Positions 5,957 to 11,134 of a stretch of 11,134 bases of DNA are shown here, in pieces (positions within the stretch are counted from its first letter, which is position 1; each line of letters begins with the position of its first letter). The notes below the pieces were generated by a model. It saw only the letters and a program-made list of their open reading frames with translations, did not search any database and was not told the origin of the DNA. The position numbers were made by a program, and so were the translations under genes. Location of the stretch: NCBI GenBank assembly GCA_937871635.1, contig CALMNS010000515.1:1-11134 (forward strand), in the 5' to 3' direction. This stretch comes from an uncultured Solirubrobacter sp. (GTDB taxonomy: Bacteria > Actinomycetota > Thermoleophilia > Solirubrobacterales > Solirubrobacteraceae).

Positions 5957-5990
5957 CGACTATGCATCGTCCCCACGCGCATCTGAAACA
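5957..5990 (-). promoter_or_regulatory. Promoter of the SnoaL-hydrolase operon: TGTTTCAG - 17 nt - GCATAGTCG
   Basis: On the minus strand TGTTTCAG (5990-5983) and GCATAGTCG (5965-5957) are separated by 17 bases and match both blocks of the SDR promoter exactly. It lies just downstream of the permease stop (6018) and 57 bases before the start codon, so the operon need not depend on readthrough from the transporter genes. Assignment as a promoter is inferred; the blocks might also be regulator half-sites. Confidence 0.5.
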
Positions 5991-6017
5991 GCGGTTCGGG
6001 GTGAAGTCACTCCCGCG

Positions 6018-7076
6018 TTATGTCGATGCCGTCCGGCGCCGGACGATTGTGGAGATCGCGACGGCGACGATCAGCGCAGTCCCGTAGAAGACGTTCTCGA
6101 TCCAGCCCGTGTACCCGAGGAGCTGCAGGCCGAGGATCCCGGTGGCGAGGAAGTAGATCGCCACGAGCGTCCCGATCGCGTTGAACCGACCCGGGCGGAC
6201 GACCGCTGTGCCGAGGAACACCGAGGCGAAGGCCGGCAGCAAGTACGTCGGAGAGGAGGTCGAGTCGTAACCGCCCGCCGAGGCAGCGACAAGGACGCCG
6301 CCGACGCCGGCGATGGTGCTGCCGGTGACGAACGCGCCGACGCGCAGCCGGTCGATACCGATGCCCGCGAGCCGTGCCACCTCGCGATTTGCCCCGACGA
6401 ACGTCATGTGACGTCCCAGCGGCGTGAAAGTAAGGACATAGCCGGCGATCAGGGCGAGGACCACGCCGTAGTAGAAGCTGATGGGCAGGCCGCCGATCTC
6501 GACGAGGGCGATATCCCCGAAGCTCGTCGGCAGACCGGACACGGTGGCCTGCTTGGAGATCAACGACGCCAGACCGAGCAGCAACGTCGAACTGCCGAGG
6601 GTGACGATCAGAGCTTCGACGCCCACCTTCACGACGAGGAGCCCGTTGACGAGGCCCACCAGCGACGCGCAGAGGACCGCCACGACGCAGGCCAGCGACA
6701 GGCTCCATCCGTGCAGCACGCTGAGCACTGGCACGAGCGTGGCCGCCAGCCCCATCGTCGCGGCGACCGACAGGTCGAACTCGCCGACGACGAAGGTCAC
6801 CAGCGCCGCGATCGCGAGAAACACCAGGACCTGCTGGGAGGCGAAGATGCTGCGAAGCGTCGCGGTCTGCAGGAAGGTGTCCGGCATGAGGACGCCGTAG
6901 ACCAGCGCCATGAGCAGCCAGAGGCCGACGAGCGCGTAGCGGCTGACGAAACGACGCCGGTCGAAGGACGGACGCCGTGCAGGCGTCTCGTTCGCCGCGG
7001 CGATCGGCATAACGTCGTCGGCCGGCGGGCCAGGCAGTTCGGAGGACGGCGTGATCTGGGACATGGAGGAACTCAC
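6018..7076 (-). CDS. ABC transporter permease, RbsC/XylH type (BPD_transp_2)
   Basis: A 352-residue inner-membrane permease of the ribose/xylose/autoinducer-2 importer class, normally a homodimer. A 40-residue polar N-terminal tail precedes about nine to ten membrane segments (from 47 to 342). Family motifs are visible: VVGEFDLSVAA (96-106, usual GGIDLSVG), the cytoplasmic coupling motif VGANREVARLAGI (227-239), and the late loop SPTYLLPAFASVFLGTAV then GRFNAIGTLVA (297-306). The start is a GTG (7076-7074) overlapping the ATPase stop as GTGA, the usual arrangement for translational coupling. The in-frame ATG at 7064 is an alternative that removes four residues. It is the last gene of the three-gene transporter operon. 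Confidence 0.92.
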   Translation of the reverse strand: MSSSMSQITPSSELPGPPADDVMPIAAANETPARRPSFDRRRFVSRYALVGLWLLMALVYGVLMPDTFLQTATLRSIFASQQVLVFLAIAALVTFVVGEFDLSVAATMGLAATLVPVLSVLHGWSLSLACVVAVLCASLVGLVNGLLVVKVGVEALIVTLGSSTLLLGLASLISKQATVSGLPTSFGDIALVEIGGLPISFYYGVVLALIAGYVLTFTPLGRHMTFVGANREVARLAGIGIDRLRVGAFVTGSTIAGVGGVLVAASAGGYDSTSSPTYLLPAFASVFLGTAVVRPGRFNAIGTLVAIYFLATGILGLQLLGYTGWIENVFYGTALIVAVAISTIVRRRTAST

Positions 7077-8611
7077 CCTTCGTGCGCGGAGAGCATGAGG
7101 CGTCCGGCGTAGACAGCCTCGACGATGCCGTCCTCGGTCGGTGCCGAGATCTCGGAGGTGACGCGTCCTTCGTGGAGGACGAGCACCCGGTTGCAGACGG
7201 CCGCGAGGTCGGCCGGTTGGATCGACGCGACGACCACCGCGACGCCCCTGGACGCCGTCGCCGCGATCGCGCGGAGGATGTCTTGGCGCGCGCCGACGTC
7301 AACCGCCTGCGTCGGCTCGTGCAGCGCCAACAGGCGTGGGCGGCCTTGCAGCCACTTGCCGAGCATCACCTTCTGCTGGTTGCCTCCGCTGAGCTGGCCG
7401 ACCGGCACGTCGGCGCGGCGCGGACGAACGTCGAGGGCAGCGAGCACGTCCTGGGTCTCGGTCTGCTGCCAACGGCTGCCGATGCGCCACGGCTTCCCGT
7501 TCGAGCCAACGCGCGGGAGGGTGATGTTGTCGGCGACGCTGAGCGTGACGGCGACCCCGTCGGCTATGCGGTGCTCGGGCACCAGGGCGATGCCGGCAGC
7601 GATGCACCGCGCGGGTCCCGCGCTCGTGAGGTCGAGGCGCTCGCCGTCAAGCAGCAGCGTGCCCGAGCGCGCCGGCCGAGCGCCCGTCAAGAGGTACGGC
7701 AGCTCGTCCCAGCCGGCACCCGCGACCCCGGTGACGCCCAGCACCTCGCCCGGCTGCACCGTGAGGTCGACGCCGGCCAGCAGTCGTCCGGCCAGCCCCT
7801 CCACCACCAGACGGTCGTCGCCGCTCGCGACGTCGCCGACGGTGTGGACGAGCTCCTCGATCGCCCGCCCGAGCATGCGCTCGGCGAGCTCGCGCTCCGT
7901 TGTCGCGCTCGTCGGAACGGTTCCGCCGACGATCGCGCCTCCGCGCAGCGCGGTGACCCGATCGGTGACCTGCATGACCTCCTCGAGGTTGTGCGAGATC
8001 ATCAGCGCCGCGCCGCCTGCCGACACGACGCCTCGCAGCGCCCGGTAGAAGTCCTCCAGCGCGTGCTTGGGCAGCGCCCGCGTCGACTCGTCGAGGACGA
8101 TGAGCCCGCGACCCGGGCGCTGAGCGCGCAGCGCCCGGGCGATCGCGACGATCGAGCGGTCGGCTACGTCGAGGTCCCCGACGGGCGCGCGCGGGTCGAT
8201 CGCCGACTCGAGACGGTCGAGCACCTCGGCGGCACGCTGCTGCTCGCGGCGCCAGTCGACCCTCCTGCTGAAGCGGCCGGCCGAGAAGCTGCCCACAGCG
8301 ATGTTCTCCGCGACGGTCTTCTCGAGCACGAGCCCGAGGTCCTGATGCACGATGGCGACGCCGGCGTCCCGCAGATGCCGGAGCTTGGCCTGCGAGCCCA
8401 GGACGTGGCCGTCGACCTTGATGACGCCGCCGCGGTCGGGGGCATGGTAGCCCGAGAGCACCTTGACGAGCGTCGACTTGCCCGATCCATTCTGGCCGAC
8501 CAGGCCATGGATCTCGCCGCGCCGCACGCTGAGATCCACGCCGTGAAGCGCTTTGACCGTGCCGAAGGATTTCGACAGGCCGACCAGCTCGAGCGGCGGC
8601 GCGGAACTCAC
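7073..8611 (-). CDS. Double-domain sugar-type ABC transporter ATPase, RbsA/MglA family
   Basis: A 512-residue cytoplasmic ATPase with two nucleotide-binding domains, as is normal for RbsA-type importers. Domain 1 has Walker A GQNGSGKS (39-46), Q-loop Gln90, a degenerate signature DLDVADRS (146-153), Walker B LIVLDES (170-176) and H-loop SHN (206-208). Domain 2 has a degenerate Walker A-like GVAGAGWDEL (295-304), a perfect signature LSGGNQQK (407-414) and an altered Walker B LLALHEPT (427-434), where His replaces the conserved Asp. The composite site formed by the domain 1 Walker motifs and the domain 2 signature is intact, so one competent ATP site is predicted. The GTG at 8611 overlaps the lipoprotein stop as GTGA and directly precedes the first strand. 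The upstream GTG at 8668 would lie deep in the lipoprotein gene and is not favoured. Confidence 0.93.
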   Translation of the reverse strand: MSSAPPLELVGLSKSFGTVKALHGVDLSVRRGEIHGLVGQNGSGKSTLVKVLSGYHAPDRGGVIKVDGHVLGSQAKLRHLRDAGVAIVHQDLGLVLEKTVAENIAVGSFSAGRFSRRVDWRREQQRAAEVLDRLESAIDPRAPVGDLDVADRSIVAIARALRAQRPGRGLIVLDESTRALPKHALEDFYRALRGVVSAGGAALMISHNLEEVMQVTDRVTALRGGAIVGGTVPTSATTERELAERMLGRAIEELVHTVGDVASGDDRLVVEGLAGRLLAGVDLTVQPGEVLGVTGVAGAGWDELPYLLTGARPARSGTLLLDGERLDLTSAGPARCIAAGIALVPEHRIADGVAVTLSVADNITLPRVGSNGKPWRIGSRWQQTETQDVLAALDVRPRRADVPVGQLSGGNQQKVMLGKWLQGRPRLLALHEPTQAVDVGARQDILRAIAATASRGVAVVVASIQPADLAAVCNRVLVLHEGRVTSEISAPTEDGIVEAVYAGRLMLSAHEG

Positions 8612-9771
8612 CGCAGGCCCCACAGCTTCTCGAAGCCGCTCTGATAGGACACGGCGTCGCCGAACCACTCGCCGCTGGCCTCCGCCTCCGACGTCAGCGC
8701 GAGATCATCGACGTTCTCCTTCGTGAAGGCGCGGACCGGCACGGGATAGGTCTGCGGCGGATCCTCCCCGGCCAGCAGGCGCAGGGCGGCGTCGCCCATC
8801 TTCCAGCCGGAGTACACCGGGTCCAGACCGACCGCCGCGATCACCTGCTCGTTGCTCTTGACCTGCGGCAGCGACGCCATCGTCGCGTTCGCCGTCGCCA
8901 GCTCGACGTCACGGACCTTGCCTGCGGACTGCACGCCGGCGATCGCCGGGCCGAGGAAGACGTCGTACTGGGGGAGGACGTAGGTGATCGACGGGTCCTT
9001 GACCAGCGAGCTGCTGACCAGGGACGGCAGCTTGTCCATCGCGGCGAGGCTGCCGCGGACGACCGTCAGCTCGCAGTCCGGGCACGTCCGCTCGGCGTAC
9101 TCGATGAGGTGGTCGCCGGCCCGGGCGACGGCGGGGTCGTCCTCGCTGCGCACGAGAAGGATGCGCGCCTTCGCGTCGGAGTCGGCGATGACCGCGTTGA
9201 CGATCCCCTCCATGGACGCCGACTGGTAGGCGTCGGGGTTCTCGAACCGCAGCGTCGAGCTGGCCTTCAGGCCGTCCGGCGCACGTTGCGCGCCCACGTA
9301 CATCGGGACGCCGGCACGGCGAACGCGGTCGAACGCCGTCGGAGCCATCTCGTACGGGATGTAGTCCGTGATGACTGCGTCCGCGCGACGCGTCACGGCC
9401 TGGTCGAGGCACGCCCCGACGCCCGAGGGGTTGGCGTGGCCGTCGCACGCGCGCACCGTGACGCCGGCCCGGCGCAGGGCGTCCGTCGCGACCTTGTTGA
9501 CGATCTGGAAGTAGCTCGCCTTGAGGACGAGCGGGACGTAGTAGACGGTCTTGCCGCGAAGCGACGAGGCGTCGAGTGCCGGGCCCGGGGCCGGCACCGA
9601 GCGAACCGGCTGGGACTGCTTCTCGAGCGCCGCCCGTGCGGTGGCGGCCACCTGCGAGGTCTGACTGCTGGCCCCGCCGCTCTGCTCAGCAGAGCTCCCG
9701 CACCCGCTGCCAGCGACGATCAGGGCGGACGCCAGCAGTGAACGACCCAGGCTCCTGCGGAGGACCTTCAT
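8608..9771 (-). CDS. Substrate-binding lipoprotein of a sugar-type ABC importer (Peripla_BP_4-like)
   Basis: A 387-residue exported binding protein. Residues 1-23 form a lipoprotein signal (MKVLRRSLGRSLLASALIVA, then GSG) with Cys24 as the probable lipidated residue; Gly at -3 makes the lipobox imperfect. A Ser/Gly/Gln-rich linker to about 70 is followed by the binding fold: strand KTVYYVPLVLKASYFQIVNK (74-93), the repeated hinge pattern ADAVITDYIP (130-139), ARILLVRSEDDP (202-213) and QVIAAVGLDP (309-318). Cys110 and Cys121, and Cys230 and Cys233, could form disulfides. The class resembles RbsB proteins, but actinobacterial members also bind non-sugar ligands, and the divergent regulator and oxidoreductase suggest an aromatic or similar compound (inference). 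The ATG at 9771 has a Shine-Dalgarno GAGGGAG (complement of 9780-9786) at 8-base spacing. It is the first gene of the operon. Confidence 0.92.
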   Translation of the reverse strand: MKVLRRSLGRSLLASALIVAGSGCGSSAEQSGGASSQTSQVAATARAALEKQSQPVRSVPAPGPALDASSLRGKTVYYVPLVLKASYFQIVNKVATDALRRAGVTVRACDGHANPSGVGACLDQAVTRRADAVITDYIPYEMAPTAFDRVRRAGVPMYVGAQRAPDGLKASSTLRFENPDAYQSASMEGIVNAVIADSDAKARILLVRSEDDPAVARAGDHLIEYAERTCPDCELTVVRGSLAAMDKLPSLVSSSLVKDPSITYVLPQYDVFLGPAIAGVQSAGKVRDVELATANATMASLPQVKSNEQVIAAVGLDPVYSGWKMGDAALRLLAGEDPPQTYPVPVRAFTKENVDDLALTSEAEASGEWFGDAVSYQSGFEKLWGLR

Positions 9772-9824
9772 GACATCAACTCCCTCGTATTAGGTGCAAG
9801 CACGCGGTCCGGTGGCCACAGCGG

Positions 9825-9862
9825 TCCCGGCTCTCGGCCCAGGGAAGGGCCGAGAGCCGGGA
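9825..9862. repeat. Perfect 16-bp inverted repeat (hairpin) in the divergent intergenic region
   Basis: TCCCGGCTCTCGGCCC (9825-9840), a 6-base loop AGGGAA, and the exact reverse complement (9847-9862). It lies 54 bases upstream of the lipoprotein start. Neither strand has a T-tract after the stem, so a simple intrinsic terminator is unlikely. It may be an operator, an mRNA leader structure of the transporter operon, or a cruciform. It is followed at 9870-9877 by a run of eight G, giving several closely spaced G-tracts on the + strand. Confidence 0.85.
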
Positions 9863-9938
9863 GGGAGCCGGGGGGGGACAGATCGCGCCTGTGGACCAGG
9901 CTCAGCGAGCGTCCCACCGCACTAGCTATTGCGGAAGG

Positions 9939-9950
9939 GCGAGATCTCGC
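9939..9950. promoter_or_regulatory. 12-bp perfect palindrome abutting a LysR start codon
   Basis: GCGAGATCTCGC at 9939-9950 is its own reverse complement and ends directly before the ATG at 9951. It could be an operator or chance in GC-rich DNA; it covers the region where a ribosome binding site would be expected. Confidence 0.35.
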
Positions 9951-10916
9951 ATGCTCGGCATCGACAGCGTCGATATGGTGGCGTCTGAGACGGTGTCCTC
10001 AGACCGACAGCTCCTTCGACGCCTCGACCTGAACCTGCTGCTGGCGCTCGACGCGCTGATGGCCGAGTGCAGCGTGACCCGTGCCGCCGAACGGCTGGCC
10101 GTGGGCCAGCCGGCGATGAGCGCCTCGCTGTCGCGCCTGCGTGCCTTCTTCCATGACCCGCTGCTCGTGCGGCAGGGACGCCAGATGGTGCCAACGACCC
10201 GTGCGCTCATGCTCGCCGAGCCGATTCGAGAGGCGCTCAACCAGATCGAGGCGACGCTTCGCGCTGGGCACGAGTTCGACCCCTCGGTCAGCCGGCGGAC
10301 CTTCCGGCTCATGGCCAGCGACTACCTGCTCATCGTCATGCTCGGCCCGCTGCTCGTCGAGCTCAGCGACGAGGCCCCGAACGTCCGCTTCGAAGTTCTT
10401 CCGCCATCGCACGGCTTCGGCCAGGCGGTCGAGCGCTCACAGATCGATCTGCTGCTCTACCCCGACGAGCTCGTCGGCGACGAGCCCCAGCTGCATTCGG
10501 CCCCGCTCTTCACGGACCGCCTGGTGTGCGCCGTAGCGCGCGACCACCCGGACCTCGGCGACGAGATGACCAAGGAGCAGTTCCGTACGCTGCCCTGCGT
10601 GTCGTTCGGCAGTGGCCCGACCGACACGATCACCGGTCTGCGCTTCCGCGAGCTGGGGATCGAGCGACCAATCGAGATCGTTGCGCAGAGTTTCGTGGTG
10701 CAGCCCCTGCTGCTGCCGGGGACCCGCCTGATGACCCCGATCCCCGAACGTCTCGGTCGACACTTGGCCGAGAAGATCGGGGTGCGTCTCGTCGAGCTCC
10801 CCGTCTCTGTCGAACCACTGCGCGAGGCGATGTTCTGGTCACCGCGAGCCGATGCCGACCCGGCGCACCAATGGCTCCGCGATCGGGTCGCTCAGGCCGC
10901 TCAGGCGCTCGACTGA
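9951..10916 (+). CDS. LysR-family regulator, NodD/NahR-like, divergent from the ABC operon
   Basis: A 321-residue regulator. The N-terminus has the NodD/NahR/DntR-type signature LDLNLLLALDALMAECSVTR (25-44), followed by RAAERLAVGQPAMSASLSRL and the wing FHDPLLVRQGRQMVPTTRA (67-85). The effector domain runs from about 110 to 315 (FRLMASDYLLIVMLGPLL, LFTDRLVCAVARDHP). This subgroup commonly responds to aromatic or flavonoid ligands and activates adjacent catabolic genes. The start is uncertain: ATG 9951 has a weak GGAAGGG upstream, while ATG 9975 (313 residues) lies directly after an ATC-N9-GAT box; GTG 9891 is less likely. The gene is divergent from the ABC importer and is followed in the same direction by a FAD-dependent oxidoreductase, which is the most likely target. 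Confidence 0.92.
   Translation: MLGIDSVDMVASETVSSDRQLLRRLDLNLLLALDALMAECSVTRAAERLAVGQPAMSASLSRLRAFFHDPLLVRQGRQMVPTTRALMLAEPIREALNQIEATLRAGHEFDPSVSRRTFRLMASDYLLIVMLGPLLVELSDEAPNVRFEVLPPSHGFGQAVERSQIDLLLYPDELVGDEPQLHSAPLFTDRLVCAVARDHPDLGDEMTKEQFRTLPCVSFGSGPTDTITGLRFRELGIERPIEIVAQSFVVQPLLLPGTRLMTPIPERLGRHLAEKIGVRLVELPVSVEPLREAMFWSPRADADPAHQWLRDRVAQAAQALD
9960..9974. promoter_or_regulatory. ATC-N9-GAT LysR-type box at the start of the NodD-like regulator gene
   Basis: ATCGACAGCGTCGAT is a perfect dyad (arms ATCGAC and GTCGAT, 3-base centre) that satisfies both ATC-N9-GAT and T-N11-A, the patterns known for NodD-type and LysR proteins. It lies immediately before the in-frame ATG at 9975, as expected for autoregulation if that ATG is the true start. 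Confidence 0.5.
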
Positions 10917-10917
10917 C

Positions 10918-10934
10918 CATCGATCGCAGTGATG
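10918..10934. promoter_or_regulatory. ATC-N9-GAT LysR-type box upstream of the FAD gene
   Basis: CATC-N9-GATG at 10918-10934 (core ATCGATCGCAGTGAT), starting one base after the LysR stop codon. It shares 10 of 15 positions with the box at 9960-9974. It is centred at 10926, about 65 bases before the transcription start predicted from the TACTGT box, the usual activating position for LysR proteins. Confidence 0.5.
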
Positions 10935-10978
10935 CCGAACATCCAAAAGCATCGCTAGCTCAACGGCGTCCGCTCGCG

Positions 10979-10984
10979 TACTGT
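10979..10984 (+). promoter_or_regulatory. Possible -10 box of the FAD gene promoter
   Basis: TACTGT fits TAnnnT. The -35 region 17 bases upstream (TAGCTC) is poor, as is often the case for activator-dependent promoters. This implies a leader of about 65 bases. Weak alone; supported mainly by its distance from the LysR box. Confidence 0.3.
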
Positions 10985-10998
10985 CGTCAGGTAGCAAG

Positions 10999-11016
10999 GG
11001 TGATCTCCCGGTCACC
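10999..11016. repeat. Dyad GGTGA-N8-TCACC in the presumed leader of the FAD gene
   Basis: Five-base inverted arms at 10999-11003 and 11012-11016, between the possible promoter and the start codon. It could be a second operator or a leader hairpin; short enough to be chance. Confidence 0.3.
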
Positions 11017-11056
11017 ACGTGTCTTGCGGCTATGCGGCCGCTGTCGAGGAGAGTCC

Positions 11057-11134
11057 ATGACCACCGAGAACACTGGTGCACGAGCGCTCGTGGTGGGTGC
11101 AGGCATATGCGGGCTCGCCGCGTCGATCGCCCTG
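11057..11134 (+). CDS. FAD-dependent oxidoreductase/monooxygenase, N-terminal 26 codons only
   Basis: Only the first 26 codons are in the window and the frame is open to the last base. After a short polar start the sequence reads ALVVGAGICGLAASIAL (10-26), a classical FAD-binding beta-alpha-beta unit with GxGxxG at residues 14-19. The ATG is supported by a Shine-Dalgarno GAGGAG (11046-11051) with 5-base spacing. The start is typical of class A flavin monooxygenases (aromatic ring hydroxylases), but other FAD oxidoreductases begin the same way. Its position next to a NodD/NahR-like activator and a LysR box favours an aromatic monooxygenase (inference). Confidence 0.8.
   Translation, partial: MTTENTGARALVVGAGICGLAASIAL

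Noticed and set aside
5957..5990. ECF41-type sigma promoter (TGTCACA-N16-CGTC), tempting because SnoaL domains are linked to ECF41
   Set aside because: The -35 block is TGTTTCAG, no CGTC lies 16 bases downstream, and no sigma factor gene is present in the window.
6001..6010. GTGAAGTCAC near-palindrome after the permease
   Set aside because: Only 4-bp arms; too short to call an operator or terminator.
6031..6044. 14-bp perfect palindrome GTCCGGCGCCGGAC
   Set aside because: It lies inside the permease coding region (Arg-rich C-terminus) and is built from CG/GC steps that are frequent in this DNA.
5934..7112. Long + strand reading frame opposite the permease (392 codons)
   Set aside because: Its peptide is almost only Arg, Asp, Glu, Gln, His and Gly, with no fold-like pattern. 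The opposite strand encodes a clear permease with family motifs; this is a mirror frame typical of GC-rich DNA.
7082..8644. Long + strand reading frame opposite the ABC ATPase (520 codons)
   Set aside because: Same reason: low-complexity charged sequence, antisense to a gene with Walker and signature motifs.
9825..9862. Calling the 16-bp hairpin an intrinsic terminator
   Set aside because: No T-tract follows on either strand and it lies between divergent starts, where no gene ends.

Overview
The window is GC-rich throughout, third codon positions of the real genes are almost always G or C, and several genes lack a Shine-Dalgarno sequence but have a TAnnnT-type -10 box ending 6-7 nt before the start codon (likely leaderless mRNAs). 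Together with the gene families present, this suggests a chromosomal segment of a high-GC Actinomycetota; soil Thermoleophilia (Solirubrobacterales-like) is my best guess, inferred from style and not from any marker gene. No rRNA, tRNA, CRISPR array, transposase or origin was seen, and there is no gene-free stretch longer than about 180 bases.

Left block (1-2254, + strand): metal homeostasis. It starts inside a CopC-CopD-type copper protein whose 5' end is cut off. Next come a 117-residue histidine-rich protein (28 His) built from two diverged 37-residue repeats, and a Fur-family regulator that keeps the HHHH metal motif but has lost the cysteines of the structural zinc site. The last two genes each have a leaderless-type start, and a Fur-like dyad sits in the promoter of the regulator.

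Middle block (2263-5900): a short-chain dehydrogenase (SDR, - strand) is divergent from a LysR regulator (+). Convergent with that regulator is a two-gene operon (- strand) encoding a DUF1330-SnoaL fusion protein and an alpha/beta hydrolase with a cysteine at the nucleophile position. The SDR promoter and the promoter of this operon, 2.8 kb apart, share the same bipartite sequence (TGTTTCAG, 17-18 nt, GCATAGTCG), which suggests one regulon. A coding-like 3' gene fragment in another frame overlaps the end of the SDR gene.

Right block (6018-11134): a complete RbsB-RbsA-RbsC-type ABC importer (lipoprotein, double ATPase, permease) reads leftward with two 4-base GTGA stop/start overlaps. Divergent from it are a NodD/NahR-like LysR regulator and the first 26 codons of a FAD-dependent oxidoreductase or monooxygenase. 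Two ATC-N9-GAT boxes (the NodD-type LysR recognition pattern) lie at the start of the regulator gene and just upstream of the FAD gene, and a perfect 16-bp hairpin sits in the divergent intergenic region. The likely theme is uptake and oxidation of a small, perhaps aromatic, compound under LysR control; the substrate cannot be read from the sequence.
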